Source of the DNA: Streptomyces mashuensis
GTDB lineage: Bacteria > Actinomycetota > Actinomycetes > Streptomycetales > Streptomycetaceae
Direction of reading: 5' to 3'
NCBI RefSeq assembly: GCF_014654785.1
Contig: NZ_BNBD01000001.1
Location: 1 to 64,000 of the forward strand
Length of the DNA: 64,000 nucleotides
The notes below the pieces were generated by a model, which saw only the letters and a list, made by a program, of their open reading frames with translations, did no database searches and was not told the origin of the DNA. Position numbers and translations under genes: made by a program. Positions 1-14,483 of this stretch are shown here, one piece after another; within the stretch, counting starts at the first letter, position 1; the number at the start of each line of letters is the position of its first letter.

Positions 1-56
1 TTCAGCGCCGATGGTACTGCAGGGGGGACCCTGTGGGAGAGTAGGACGCCGCCGAA
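1..56 (+). rRNA. rrf: 5S ribosomal RNA, 3' end (partial)
   Basis: The first bases match the 3' half of actinobacterial 5S rRNA, including the GGTACTGC segment and the final GGGAGAGTAGGACGCCGCC block that pairs with the 5' end of the molecule. The gene begins before the window, so only about half is present. A strong terminator follows at once, marking the end of an rRNA operon. The exact 3' end is estimated. Confidence 0.9.
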
Positions 57-65
57 CAATCATTC

Positions 66-112
66 AAAGCTCGGGTGTCTGAACTACGGTTCAGACACCC
101 GAGCTTTTTTGT
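66..112 (+). terminator. rRNA operon terminator
   Basis: A 19-bp perfect stem (66-84 with 89-107) closes on a TACG tetraloop and runs into a T-tract. This is a classic intrinsic terminator directly after the 5S gene. Confidence 0.93.
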
Positions 113-171
113 TTGCATGCGCCGCCGTGGGCTGTCATCCCTCGTTAACGTGTCGCGGGAAGTCTCCCCGC

Positions 172-879
172 ATGGCCACGGAAGACCAGGACGGTCGCGC
201 CCTCACTGCCAGGCTCACCGCCGCGGGCATCGGCGCCGGTGACGAAGTCGTCGTCCCCTCCTTCGCCCCCGCCGAACCGGCCCTGGCGGTCCAACGCGCC
301 GGCGCCCGGCCCGTGTTCGCCGACATCGACCCCGGCACCTTCTGTATCGACCCCGCCGCCGCGGCCGAGGCGATCACGTCCCGTACGGCCGCCGTTGTCG
401 CTGTCGCGCTCTTCGGTCACCCCGCCGACCTCGAAGGTCTCGGAGCGCTGGCCGGCCGGCACGGGCTTCTCCTCCTCGGTCAACCGGACCCCGCCGACCT
501 AGGCCCTCGCCCCGGCCACCGTCACCACGCCGCCTATCTCAACACCCACCTCACCGGTGTGATCACGCCCACTCCGGCGCCCGGTACGGTGCACTGCTAC
601 AGCTCGTACGTCGTGCGCGTCCCCGGCAACGGCCGTCCCGACCGGGACGTGTTCGCCCGCGCGCTCCGCGCCCGGGGCGTGCGGGCCCACGTGCCCGTAC
701 CCACACCCGTTCATCGACTTCCCCCGTTCCAGCGGGAGTTGTGGCTGCCCGAGGCCGAGCGGGCCGCGGCGGAATGTCTTGCGCTGCCGCTGCACGAGGC
801 ACAGTCACGGCGTGAACTCCAGCGGCTCGTCGCCGCGTGCAATGCCCTTGGCGGAGCCCTTCCCGCGGCGGCCGCCTAG
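172..879 (+). CDS. Short DegT/DnrJ/EryC1/StrS-like protein lacking the PLP-lysine core
   Basis: The 235-residue product resembles sugar aminotransferases of the DegT/StrS family but is far shorter than the usual 360-400 residues. The N-terminal half carries family signatures: GDEVVVPSF, GARPVFADIDPGTFCIDP and the VALFGHPADLEGL segment. The C-terminal part resembles the family C-terminus (YSSYVVRVPG, RARGVRAHVPVPTPVHRLPPF). The intervening segment that should hold the Schiff-base lysine (SxGxxSFxxxK) is absent, and the AED-type motif before it reads GQPDP. Catalysis by the normal mechanism is therefore unlikely. The reading frame is intact and codon use is normal, which argues against a fresh pseudogene. 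ATG 172 is chosen; an upstream in-frame TTG at 109 lies in the rRNA terminator T-tract. It sits alone between a 5S gene and tRNA-Thr. Role unknown. Confidence 0.72.
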   Translation: MATEDQDGRALTARLTAAGIGAGDEVVVPSFAPAEPALAVQRAGARPVFADIDPGTFCIDPAAAAEAITSRTAAVVAVALFGHPADLEGLGALAGRHGLLLLGQPDPADLGPRPGHRHHAAYLNTHLTGVITPTPAPGTVHCYSSYVVRVPGNGRPDRDVFARALRARGVRAHVPVPTPVHRLPPFQRELWLPEAERAAAECLALPLHEAQSRRELQRLVAACNALGGALPAAAA

Positions 880-910
880 CCGGCGGTCACAGACACGTCC
901 GAACATCGGG

Positions 911-916
911 TATGCT
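911..916 (+). promoter_or_regulatory. Possible -10 element of tRNA-Thr
   Basis: TATGCT lies 14 nt before the tRNA 5' end, a plausible distance for a tRNA promoter. No good -35 match is visible (GTCACA at 886-891 is 19 nt upstream). Confidence 0.35.
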
Positions 917-930
917 TTATCTCGTTGCCG

Positions 931-1003
931 GCCCCAATAGCTCAGTCGGCAGAGCGTCTCCATGGTAAGGAGAAGGTCAACGGTTCGATTCCGTTTTGGG
1001 GCT
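931..1003 (+). tRNA. tRNA-Thr (anticodon GGT)
   Basis: A 73-base cloverleaf. The acceptor stem GCCCCAA pairs with TTGGGGC, the D arm contains AGCTCAGTCGGCAGAGC, and the anticodon stem TCTCC/GGAGA encloses loop ATGGTAA, giving anticodon GGT. The T arm contains GGTTCGATTCC. The 3' CCA is not encoded. A strong hairpin terminator follows within 10 nt. Confidence 0.95.
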
Positions 1004-1012
1004 CAAGAAAAG

Positions 1013-1051
1013 GGTGAGGCCCCCGCCGATCGGCGGGGGCCTCACCTTTTT
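1013..1051. terminator. Bidirectional terminator between tRNA-Thr and osaC
   Basis: A 16-bp stem (1013-1028 with 1031-1046) is followed by TTTTT on the plus strand and preceded by an A-rich run. It can stop both the tRNA transcript and the leftward osaC transcript, whose gene ends at 1063. Confidence 0.88.
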
Positions 1052-1062
1052 GCGTTGCCCGT

Positions 1063-3699
1063 TCACGGGTGCTCGGGCAGCTGCTCGGGCACTCGCATGG
1101 CCAGAATGGCCATGTCGTCCGAGGGCGGCTCCATGGCGAAGCGTTCGACCGCGCGGAGGATGCGCGCCGCCACCGCGCCCGCCGTGAGGCCGGTGCAGGT
1201 GGTGAGGACCTCGGTGAGGCCGTCGTCGCCGAGCATGCGCGTGCCCTCGCGGCGCTCCGTGACGCCGTCCGTCACGCACAGGAGGACGTCGCCCGGGTCG
1301 AGGGTGACCGTCTGCTCGTACAGCTCCAGGTCGTCCATGACGCCCAGCAGCGGCTGCGGTTCGGCGGCCGGCTCGACCGTGCCGTCCTGGCGCAGGCGCA
1401 GCGGCAGCGGGTGGCCGGCGCAGACCACCTTGAGTTCGGCGCTGCCGTCGGGCTGGGGGCGCAGCTCGCCGTAGAGGAGGGTGAGGAAGCGGCTGCGGGC
1501 GCCCTCGTCGAGGATGGCGGCGTTGAGGCGCTGGAGGACGGCCGGGCCGTCGAAGCCCTCGCGGGCCAGGAGGCGCAGGGCGTGCCGGGCCAGGCCGGTG
1601 ACGGCTGCGGCTTCGGGTCCGGTGCCGCAGACGTCGCCGATGGCGAAGCCGTAGGCGCCGTCGCGGATGGGGAAGAGGTCGTAGAAGTCGCCGCCGACCT
1701 CGTTGCCCTCGCCGGCGGCGCGGTAGATGACGTCGACCTCCATGCCGGGGACGTCGGGCAGGCCGGGTGGGAGGAGGCTGCGCTGGAGGCTCTGGCTGAT
1801 GGCGGTGCGCTCGCTGTAGAGGCGGGCGTTGTCCAGGGCGAGGGCGGCGCGGCGGGAGAGGTCCTCGGCGAGTTCGAGGATCTCCTGGCGGAAGTGGTCG
1901 TCGGTGGGTTTGCCGAGGGTGAGCATGCCGATGACGCGGTTGCGGGCGACGAGGGGCAGGACGACGGTCTCGCCGCCGACGGCCGCGGCGGTGGCGAAGG
2001 AGGTGCTGGGGCCGTTGAGCAGGTGGGCGTTGTCGTTGAGGCCGACGGTGCGCAGGGAGGTGCGCAGGGCGGCGGAGTGGGCGGCTTCGGCGGGGGCGGT
2101 CCAGACGCGGGCGCCGGGGGTGGGTACGGGGTCGGGCGGCGCGACCCTGGAGAGCAGGGCCTTGAGGCCGTCGATGCGGTCCTCGTCCTCGTGCAGCACG
2201 TAGGAGAGCTCGGGTTCGGAGGACTGGTCGGCGATGGTGTAGACGGCGCACCAGGTGGCGAGCGTGGGGACCGTCATCTGGGCCATGAGGGCGAGGGTCT
2301 GGTCGCGGTCGAGGGTGCCGGCGAGGAGGTCGGAGGCCTCGACGAGGAAGGAGAGGGAGCCGCGGCGGAGTCGTTCGAGCTCGCCGAGGCGGGCGGACTC
2401 GACGGCGAGGGCGATGCGGTCGGCGGCGAACTGGAGGCGCAGGGCCTCTTCGTTGCCGTAGCGTCCGGGGGCCTCGGCGGCGACGCCGAGGGAGCCGGTG
2501 AGGCGGCCCTCGACCTTGAGGGGGACGGTGACGACGGAGCGCATGCCGGTGTCGTTGAGGAGGGGGACGGCGCCGGGGACGGCGCTGAGGTCGTCGTGGA
2601 CGGCGGGCATGCGGGCGGAGCCGTAGCGGCCGGTGCCGGCCTCGACGGGGACGCGGGCGAAGCGCTGGCGGGCGGAGGGCAGGCCGGTGGAGGCGCGGAC
2701 CTCGAGCTCGGTCTCGTCGTCGGTGGCGAGGAGCAGGTAGGCGGCGTCGCCGTCGAGCATGTCGCGGGCGCGTTCGACGGTGCGCTGGAGGAGGCCGTCG
2801 AGGTCGTCGGGGGCGGGGGAGCCGATGAAGACCTCGAAGGGGTCGGTGGCGGTGCCGCGCTCGCTGCCGGTGTCGCCGCTGCTGTTGCGGGTGGGGCTCT
2901 GCAGGACGGCGCGTTCGTCGTCGCGGACGAGCAGGCAGACGGTGGAGGGGGCGCCGGTGGTGTCGCGGACGCGGAGGTGCGAGGCGTAGACGGGGATGAC
3001 GCGGCCGTCGGCGCCTCTTATGCCGTAGGAGCCCTCCCAGCGGGACAGGCGCAGGGCGTCGGCGATGCCGGTGGAGGTGCCGGGGGTGTGCGGCCAGGCG
3101 GCGAGGTCGGCGAGGGGTTTGCCGGTGATCTGGTCGGCGGTGAAGCCGAAGAGGGCGTGGGCGTCGTCGTTCCACGCGGTGATGCAGCCGGTGCGGTCGA
3201 TCTGGACGACGGCGACGCGGACCCGGGCGTCGGCGACGGGCAGGGCCTCGGCGGGCAGCGCGGGGCCGGCGGAGCGGGTGCCGGCGGGGCGGTCGGGCAG
3301 GTCGAGGTGGAACCAGACCGTTTTCTGCGTGGCGCTGTACTCGACGCCCCAGCGGGAGGCGAGGGCGGCGCAGAGCAGCAGGCCGCGGCCGCCTTCGCGG
3401 TCGATGCCGGCGGTGCGTGCGCCGGGGTTGTGCACGGGGAGCTCGCGCTCCGGGTAGCGGTCGGAGACCTCGATGCGGACGCCGCTGTCGGTGCGCGCGC
3501 ACAGGACGTCGGCGTGGGTGCCGGCGTGGACGACGGCGTTGGTGACGAGCTCGCTGGTGAGCACGACGGCGTCGTCGATGACGTCGGGGAAGCCCCAGCC
3601 CTGGAGGGCGTCCCGGACGAAGGCCCGTGCGGCGGCGACCGAGCGTCCGACCGGCTCGAAAGTGGCGGCAGCCCGCGCGGTGATCACAGCACTCCTCAT
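1063..3699 (-). CDS. osaC: OsaC-like multidomain anti-sigma/phosphatase regulator
   Basis: This 878-residue protein begins with an RsbW-type HATPase domain (about 1-135; GGRGLLL ATP-lid motif). A PAS domain (about 165-285, with ITAWNDDAHALFGFTADQITG) and two GAF-like regions (about 320-650) follow. A C-terminal SpoIIE/PP2C phosphatase (about 660-878) shows GGDFYDLF and DVLLCVTDGVTE metal-binding motifs. This is the architecture reported for Streptomyces OsaC, which binds SigB-type sigma factors and ends the osmotic-stress response. The gene diverges from osaA across 254 bp, as in S. coelicolor. ATG 3699 is chosen because GAGAGG precedes it and the HATPase begins at once; an upstream in-frame start at 3801 would add an unconserved tail. 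It is probably cytoplasmic. The gene assignment rests on remembered synteny as well as domains. Confidence 0.88.
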   Translation of the reverse strand: MRSAVITARAAATFEPVGRSVAAARAFVRDALQGWGFPDVIDDAVVLTSELVTNAVVHAGTHADVLCARTDSGVRIEVSDRYPERELPVHNPGARTAGIDREGGRGLLLCAALASRWGVEYSATQKTVWFHLDLPDRPAGTRSAGPALPAEALPVADARVRVAVVQIDRTGCITAWNDDAHALFGFTADQITGKPLADLAAWPHTPGTSTGIADALRLSRWEGSYGIRGADGRVIPVYASHLRVRDTTGAPSTVCLLVRDDERAVLQSPTRNSSGDTGSERGTATDPFEVFIGSPAPDDLDGLLQRTVERARDMLDGDAAYLLLATDDETELEVRASTGLPSARQRFARVPVEAGTGRYGSARMPAVHDDLSAVPGAVPLLNDTGMRSVVTVPLKVEGRLTGSLGVAAEAPGRYGNEEALRLQFAADRIALAVESARLGELERLRRGSLSFLVEASDLLAGTLDRDQTLALMAQMTVPTLATWCAVYTIADQSSEPELSYVLHEDEDRIDGLKALLSRVAPPDPVPTPGARVWTAPAEAAHSAALRTSLRTVGLNDNAHLLNGPSTSFATAAAVGGETVVLPLVARNRVIGMLTLGKPTDDHFRQEILELAEDLSRRAALALDNARLYSERTAISQSLQRSLLPPGLPDVPGMEVDVIYRAAGEGNEVGGDFYDLFPIRDGAYGFAIGDVCGTGPEAAAVTGLARHALRLLAREGFDGPAVLQRLNAAILDEGARSRFLTLLYGELRPQPDGSAELKVVCAGHPLPLRLRQDGTVEPAAEPQPLLGVMDDLELYEQTVTLDPGDVLLCVTDGVTERREGTRMLGDDGLTEVLTTCTGLTAGAVAARILRAVERFAMEPPSDDMAILAMRVPEQLPEHP

Positions 3700-3953
3700 T
3701 GGCCTCTCATTGCTCCCCCGAGTCTGTGCCCATTTCCGGTGACGTCGATTCGTCCGCCAGGCTAAACCGTCCGCGCAGGTGGTGGGCGACCCTGTGGACA
3801 AAGGCGGGGGGCCGCGGGGTGTGCGGGCCGGGCCGGTGCGACCGCATGGTTACGCTCCGACTGGCAACAGCTTCCGTGCTCCGGAAGTGAAACACTGGGA
3901 AAGCTCGAAGCGGAAGCCCGAGAGGCGACGATCGACCCTGCGGGAGGGACACG
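3700..3953. promoter_or_regulatory. Divergent osaC/osaA promoter region
   Basis: A 254-bp non-coding stretch must hold promoters for both osaC and osaA. No convincing sigma-70-like or SigB-type pair was found by eye on either strand. The osaA ribosome-binding site GGGAGG lies just before GTG 3954. Confidence 0.5.
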
Positions 3954-9458
<5,505 letters not shown>

Positions 9459-9740
9459 GGCGGGTACGGAACGGTCGTCACCGTTTGACGACGTACTGTG
9501 GGGATCGGTGCCGACAGGTGTGGGAGCGCGGGCACCGGGGAACCTTCTGGTCCCCTGCCGCGTTCCCGCTACGTGCACAGTGACATCGCGGTGACAGGGT
9601 GTGGTGACAGGCGGGGTGCGGCTACCATGACCGGCACAAGGACGGGCGGCGCAAGGGAGTCGTCCCCGGGGGCGGCGCCCGGCGCCTCCCCGAGCTCTTC
9701 GAGCAGGGGAGGCCCCATGCCGGGGCGAGGAGGACGGGCC
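9459..9740 (+). promoter_or_regulatory. osaA-osaB intergenic region
   Basis: 282 bp without a convincing gene. It holds two copies of GGTGACAG (about 9593-9612) and a TACCAT hexamer near 9621 that could be a -10 element. In-frame starts upstream of 9741 would extend OsaB by a low-complexity tail, so I treat this as non-coding leader. Confidence 0.4.
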
Positions 9741-10430
9741 ATGGTGCAGAAGGCCAAGATCCTCCTGGTCGATGACCGGCCGGAAAATCTGCTGGCGCTG
9801 GAGGCCATCCTCTCGGCGCTCGATCAGACACTGGTGCGGGCATCGTCAGGGGAGGAAGCGCTCAAGGCGCTGCTGACGGACGACTTCGCGGTCATCCTGC
9901 TGGACGTGCAGATGCCCGGAATGGACGGGTTCGAGACCGCGGCGCACATCAAGCGGCGGGAGCGGACCCGGGACATCCCCATCATCTTCCTCACCGCGAT
10001 CAACCACGGCCCGCACCACACCTTCCGGGGCTACGCCGCGGGTGCGGTGGACTACATCTCCAAGCCCTTCGACCCGTGGGTACTGCGCGCCAAGGTGTCG
10101 GTCTTCGTCGACCTGTACATGAAGAACTGCCAGCTCCGCGAGCAGGCCGCCCTGTTGCGCCTGCAGCTGGAGAGCGGCTCGTCCGGGCGGGCCGGCGCGG
10201 TGGAGCCCCAGGAGTCGGCCGGGCTGCTGGCCGAGCTCTCGGCCCGGCTGGCCGCCGTCGAGGAGCAGGCCGAGGCGCTGTCCAAGCAGCTGGACGAGTC
10301 CGCCGACGCCGCCGCCGTGGCCACCGCCGCCCATCTGGAGCGCAAGCTCACGGGGCTGCGGCGCGCGCTGGACGCCCTGGAGCCGGGCACCGGCAGCAGC
10401 ACCGCCGGCTCCCTGCCCTCCCAGGGCTGA
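9741..10430 (+). CDS. osaB: OsaB response regulator (receiver plus coiled coil)
   Basis: This 229-residue protein opens with a receiver domain (about 1-125): KILLVDDRPENLLALEAIL, phospho-acceptor Asp in VILLDVQMPGMDGFE, and YISKPF carrying the conserved lysine. The rest is alpha-helical and rich in Ala, Glu and Leu (about 135-229), with no DNA-binding domain. It is therefore likely to act through protein contacts. ATG 9741 follows GAGGAGG by 8 nt; the in-frame ATG at 9718 is less likely. It lies downstream of the hybrid kinase OsaA, its probable partner. In S. coelicolor OsaB is required for osmotic adaptation and links to aerial growth and antibiotic production. Confidence 0.9.
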   Translation: MVQKAKILLVDDRPENLLALEAILSALDQTLVRASSGEEALKALLTDDFAVILLDVQMPGMDGFETAAHIKRRERTRDIPIIFLTAINHGPHHTFRGYAAGAVDYISKPFDPWVLRAKVSVFVDLYMKNCQLREQAALLRLQLESGSSGRAGAVEPQESAGLLAELSARLAAVEEQAEALSKQLDESADAAAVATAAHLERKLTGLRRALDALEPGTGSSTAGSLPSQG

Positions 10431-10538
10431 CCGGCCCTGACGTCACGTCAGCGGCCGTGCCGGGACCCGTGGCGACACGAACGGGTGAACGCCTGACCCC
10501 GCGTGTACCGCACGACGGACACCGGTAACCTCGGCATC

Positions 10539-13310
10539 ATGGCCTCACGTACGTCCGGCAAGGGTTCCCAGAGCACGGCGGGCAACTCCACGCAGCGCGC
10601 CGGACGCTCGGGGAGCACGGCCCGCAAGGCGCCCGCGAAGTCCGCCGCGAAGGCGCCCGCCAAGAAGTCCCCCGCCCGGCCCGCCGGCCGTCCCCCCGTC
10701 CGCAGGGCGCCCGCCAAGAAGGCGGCCCCGCCGCCGCGCCCCGGCGCGGCCCGGCGCATCGGGCGGGGCCTCGCCCACGGCGCCGGCGCGCTGGTCCGCG
10801 GCGTCGGCCGCGGCGCCCGGGGGCTGGACCCCGCGCACCGCAAGGACGGGCTGGCCCTGCTGCTGCTCGGCCTGGCCCTCGTCGTCGCCGCCGGCACCTG
10901 GTCCAGCCTGCACGGCCCGGTCGGCGACCTCATAAGGCTGCTCGTCACGGGCGCCTTCGGCCGGCTCGACCTGGTCGTGCCCATACTGCTGGCCGTCATC
11001 GCCGTCCGGCTCTTCCGCCACCCCGAGCGGCCCGAGGCCAACGGACGGATCGTCATCGGCCTGTCCGCGCTGGTGGTCGGCGTCCTCGGCCAGGTGCACG
11101 TGGCCTGCGGCTCGCCCGGCCGCGGCGACGGCTCGCAGGCCCTCCAGGACGCCGGCGGCCTCATCGGCTGGGCCGCCTCCAAGCCCCTCGTCTACACGGT
11201 CGGCGAGATCCTGGCGGTCCCGCTGCTCGCCCTGCTGACCGTCTTCGGCCTGCTGGTGGTCACCGCCACGCCCGTCAACGCCATCCCGCGCCGCCTGCGC
11301 GAGCTCGGCATCCGGCTCGGCGTCGTCGAGCCGCGCCCCGGCGAGTACGTCCCCGGCGCCGGCCACGACGAGGCGGACGACTACGACGCGGAGTGGCGGG
11401 ACGCCGCGCCCGCCCGGCGCCGGCCCCGGCGCACGGCGGCCGAGGCCGGCGACCCCGCCGCGGCGGAGGAGGAGGCGCTGGAGCGCCGCCGCGCCCCGCG
11501 CCGCAAGGCCGTCCCGGCGGCCGACCGGGAGATGGACGCGGTGGACGCCGCCGCGGCCGCCGCCGTCTCGGTGGACGGCGCGCTGGTCCACGGCATCCCG
11601 CCCACCCCCGTCGTCGCCGGCCTCAGCAGCGGCATCTCCACCGACACGGGGCGTGCCGCGGGCCGCCGGGGCGCCGCCCCCGCCGCGGACGAGCCCGGCC
11701 CCGGCGCGGACGGGCCGGCCGCCGCCACGAGTCGTACGTCCGTTCGGGAAACCGGTGTCGTGCCGGACCTGACCAAGCCCGCGCCCGAGCCGGACGGCGG
11801 GCTGCCCGCACGGGCCGAGCAGCTCCGGCTCGCCGGCGACATCACGTACGCGCTGCCCTCCCTGGACCTCCTGGAGCGCGGCGGGCCGGGCAAGGCGCGC
11901 AGCGCGGCCAACGACGCCATAGTGGCGGCGCTGACCACCGTCTTCGCCGAGTTCAAGGTGGACGCGGCGGTCACCGGCTTCACCCGCGGCCCGACGGTCA
12001 CCCGGTACGAGGTCGAGCTCGGCCCCGCCGTGAAGGTCGAGCGGATCACCGCCCTCACCAAGAACATCGCCTACGCCGTGGCCAGCCCCGACGTGCGCAT
12101 CATCAGCCCCATCCCCGGCAAGTCCGCCGTCGGCATCGAGATCCCCAACACCGACCGCGAGATGGTCAACCTGGGCGACGTCCTGCGCCTGGCGGCGGCC
12201 GCGGGCGACGACCATCCCATGCTCGTCGGCCTGGGCAAGGACGTCGAGGGCGGCTACGTCTCGCACAACCTCACGAAGATGCCGCACGTCCTGGTGGCCG
12301 GTGCCACCGGCGCCGGCAAGTCGTCCTGCATCAACTGCCTCATCACCTCGGTGATGATGCGGGCGACCCCGGAGGACGTGCGGATGGTCCTCGTCGACCC
12401 CAAGCGTGTCGAGCTGACCGCCTACGAGGGCATCCCGCACCTGATCACCCCGATCATCACCAACCCCAAGCGGGCCGCCGAGGCCCTCCAGTGGGTGGTG
12501 CGCGAGATGGACCTGCGCTACGACGATCTGGCCGCCTACGGCTTCCGGCACATCGACGACTTCAACGCCGCCGTACGCGCCGGCCGTGTCTCGCCGCCGC
12601 CCGGCAGCGAGCGGGAGCTGTCGCCCTACCCCTACCTGCTGGTCATCGTGGACGAGCTGGCGGACCTGATGATGGTCGCCCCGCGCGACGTCGAGGACTC
12701 CATCGTCCGTATCACCCAGCTCGCCCGTGCCGCCGGCATCCACCTGGTGCTGGCCACCCAGCGCCCGTCGGTCGACGTCGTCACCGGCCTGATCAAGGCG
12801 AACGTGCCGTCCCGGCTGGCGTTCGCCACGTCCTCGCTGGCCGACAGCCGCGTCATCCTCGACCAGGCGGGCGCCGAGAAGCTCATCGGCAAGGGCGACA
12901 GCCTCTTCCTGCCGATGGGCGCGAGCAAGCCGGTCCGGATGCAGGGCGCCTTCGTCACCGAGGCCGAGATCGCGGCCGTGGTGAAGCACTGCAAGGAGCA
13001 GATGGCGCCCGTCTTCCGCGAGGACGTCACCGTCGGGTCGGCCCAGAAGAAGGAGATCGACGAGGAGATCGGCGACGACCTGGACCTGCTGTGCCAGGCG
13101 GCCGAACTGGTGGTCACCACACAATTCGGTTCCACGTCGATGCTCCAGCGGAAATTGCGTGTGGGATTCGCGAAGGCGGGCAGACTCATGGACCTGATGG
13201 AGTCGCGCAACATCGTGGGCCCCAGCGAGGGCTCCAAGGCGCGCGACGTGCTGGTGAAGCCCGAGGAGCTGGACGGGATCCTCGCGGTCATCAGGGGCGG
13301 GACCCCGTAG
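10539..13310 (+). CDS. ftsK: DNA translocase FtsK
   Basis: The 923-residue protein has a lysine/alanine/proline-rich N-terminus (about 1-75) resembling histone H1 tails. About four transmembrane helices (105-245) and a disordered acidic/proline linker follow, then the motor domain. Walker A is GATGAGKS (588-595) and Walker B is LLVIVDELADLMM. The C-terminal gamma winged-helix (TQFGSTSMLQRKLRVGFAKAGRLMD) recognises KOPS-type sites. FtsK pumps chromosomal DNA through the septum, in Streptomyces mainly at sporulation septation. ATG 10539 is preferred over an upstream in-frame start at 10503 because conserved sequence begins MASRTSGKG. Confidence 0.96.
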   Translation: MASRTSGKGSQSTAGNSTQRAGRSGSTARKAPAKSAAKAPAKKSPARPAGRPPVRRAPAKKAAPPPRPGAARRIGRGLAHGAGALVRGVGRGARGLDPAHRKDGLALLLLGLALVVAAGTWSSLHGPVGDLIRLLVTGAFGRLDLVVPILLAVIAVRLFRHPERPEANGRIVIGLSALVVGVLGQVHVACGSPGRGDGSQALQDAGGLIGWAASKPLVYTVGEILAVPLLALLTVFGLLVVTATPVNAIPRRLRELGIRLGVVEPRPGEYVPGAGHDEADDYDAEWRDAAPARRRPRRTAAEAGDPAAAEEEALERRRAPRRKAVPAADREMDAVDAAAAAAVSVDGALVHGIPPTPVVAGLSSGISTDTGRAAGRRGAAPAADEPGPGADGPAAATSRTSVRETGVVPDLTKPAPEPDGGLPARAEQLRLAGDITYALPSLDLLERGGPGKARSAANDAIVAALTTVFAEFKVDAAVTGFTRGPTVTRYEVELGPAVKVERITALTKNIAYAVASPDVRIISPIPGKSAVGIEIPNTDREMVNLGDVLRLAAAAGDDHPMLVGLGKDVEGGYVSHNLTKMPHVLVAGATGAGKSSCINCLITSVMMRATPEDVRMVLVDPKRVELTAYEGIPHLITPIITNPKRAAEALQWVVREMDLRYDDLAAYGFRHIDDFNAAVRAGRVSPPPGSERELSPYPYLLVIVDELADLMMVAPRDVEDSIVRITQLARAAGIHLVLATQRPSVDVVTGLIKANVPSRLAFATSSLADSRVILDQAGAEKLIGKGDSLFLPMGASKPVRMQGAFVTEAEIAAVVKHCKEQMAPVFREDVTVGSAQKKEIDEEIGDDLDLLCQAAELVVTTQFGSTSMLQRKLRVGFAKAGRLMDLMESRNIVGPSEGSKARDVLVKPEELDGILAVIRGGTP

Positions 13311-13437
13311 GCCGGCGGACACCCCCGGCCAGGCCGTTTCCCTCGGGCCCGGTCGCAGTTGAGCGAGGGGGGAGGGGCGATGTGGCATCGCCGTTACGCC
13401 AGAGCATTCTGATGGCCTACAAAGTCCGGCTTCCCGC

Positions 13438-13468
13438 TTGCCCGACCGTTTCGCATGCCCCCTAGACT
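13438..13468 (+). promoter_or_regulatory. Possible promoter of the RodZ-like gene
   Basis: TTGCCC (13438-13443) and TAGACT (13463-13468) are separated by 19 bp, slightly wide for the housekeeping sigma factor. They lie about 40 nt upstream of GTG 13509. Confidence 0.35.
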
Positions 13469-13508
13469 GAATCTCCAGCAGGTGGCTGCACGCTCGAAAG
13501 GCGCCCAC

Positions 13509-14330
13509 GTGTCCATCGGCAATTCACCAGAGGGCGACGACCGGCCGGACGACCGGCCCTCCGTCGGACGCTCCCTCCAGCAGGCCCGCATCCATGCCGG
13601 ACTGACCGTGGACGAGGTCAGTTCCTCCACCCGCGTACGCATCCCGATCATCCACGCGATCGAACAGGACGACTTCAGCCGCTGCGGCGGCCGCGTCTAC
13701 GCGCGGGGGCACATCCGCACCCTGGCGCGGGCCGTCGGCGTGGACGCCGAACCCCTGGTGGCGCAGTACGACGCCGAGCACGGCGGCCGCCCCGTGCCCA
13801 CCCCGGCCGCCCCCATGTTCGAGGCGGAGCGGATCCGCCCCGAGCCCCGGCGGCCCAACTGGACGGCGGCCATGGTGGCCGCCATCGTCGCCGTCGTCGG
13901 CTTCGTGGGCTTCACCCTCTTCAACGGCGGCGCCAAGGGCGGCCCCGAGGCGGCCGACCCCGCCACCGTCAAGCCCTCGGTCGCACCGAGCGCGAAGAAG
14001 AAGGCCCAGGAGAAGCCCACCGACCCCAAGGCCGAGGCGTCCGCCAGCGCCATCGCCGGCGTCCCCGCCAACAAGGTCACCGTGAAGCTGACCGCCGAGA
14101 ACGGCCAGACCTGGATGTCGGCGAAGGACGGCAACGGCAAGATCCTCGACGAGGGCGTGCTGGAGCGGGGCGCCTCCCGCACCTTCACGGACAACAAGCG
14201 CATCGACCTCGTCCTGGGCAACGCCGGGGCCGTGCAACTGTTCGTCAACGGCAAAGAGGTCAAGAACGTCGGCGCCGACGGGCAGGTCCAGCGTCTGACG
14301 TACACCCGCGGCGACCCCTCGAACGGCTGA
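13509..14330 (+). CDS. RodZ-like helix-turn-helix membrane protein (DUF4115)
   Basis: The 273-residue product has an N-terminal HTH_25-type domain (about 15-90: GRSLQQARIHAGLTVDEVSSSTRV, ARGHIRTLARAVGVD). A single transmembrane helix (about 120-142), a lysine/proline/alanine-rich linker, and a C-terminal beta domain of DUF4115 type (about 185-270) follow. This is the layout of RodZ, which anchors MreB-type cytoskeleton to the membrane in rods. In Streptomyces its function is less clear. GTG 13509 is preceded by GAAAGG, and an in-frame ATG at 13455 would overlap the putative promoter. Location next to ftsK and rimO is conserved in the genus from memory. Confidence 0.82.
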   Translation: MSIGNSPEGDDRPDDRPSVGRSLQQARIHAGLTVDEVSSSTRVRIPIIHAIEQDDFSRCGGRVYARGHIRTLARAVGVDAEPLVAQYDAEHGGRPVPTPAAPMFEAERIRPEPRRPNWTAAMVAAIVAVVGFVGFTLFNGGAKGGPEAADPATVKPSVAPSAKKKAQEKPTDPKAEASASAIAGVPANKVTVKLTAENGQTWMSAKDGNGKILDEGVLERGASRTFTDNKRIDLVLGNAGAVQLFVNGKEVKNVGADGQVQRLTYTRGDPSNG

Positions 14331-14470
14331 CCGGCGGGCCGGGAGGAAACGGGCGGGGACCCGGACGGACACACGGGCGGGAACGGGCAGGGAACGCGCG
14401 GAGCGCCACCGTGATGTGGCTCTCCGCGCCCGTCCGGGCACTCGGCAGCGGATGCGGTGCCGGGACAAAG

Positions 14471-14476
14471 TAGGCT
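14471..14476 (+). promoter_or_regulatory. -10 element of a leaderless rimO transcript
   Basis: TAGGCT ends 7 nt before ATG 14484, placing the transcription start at about the start codon. There is no ribosome-binding site between them. No clear -35 is seen. Confidence 0.45.
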
Positions 14477-14483
14477 GAGCCCT

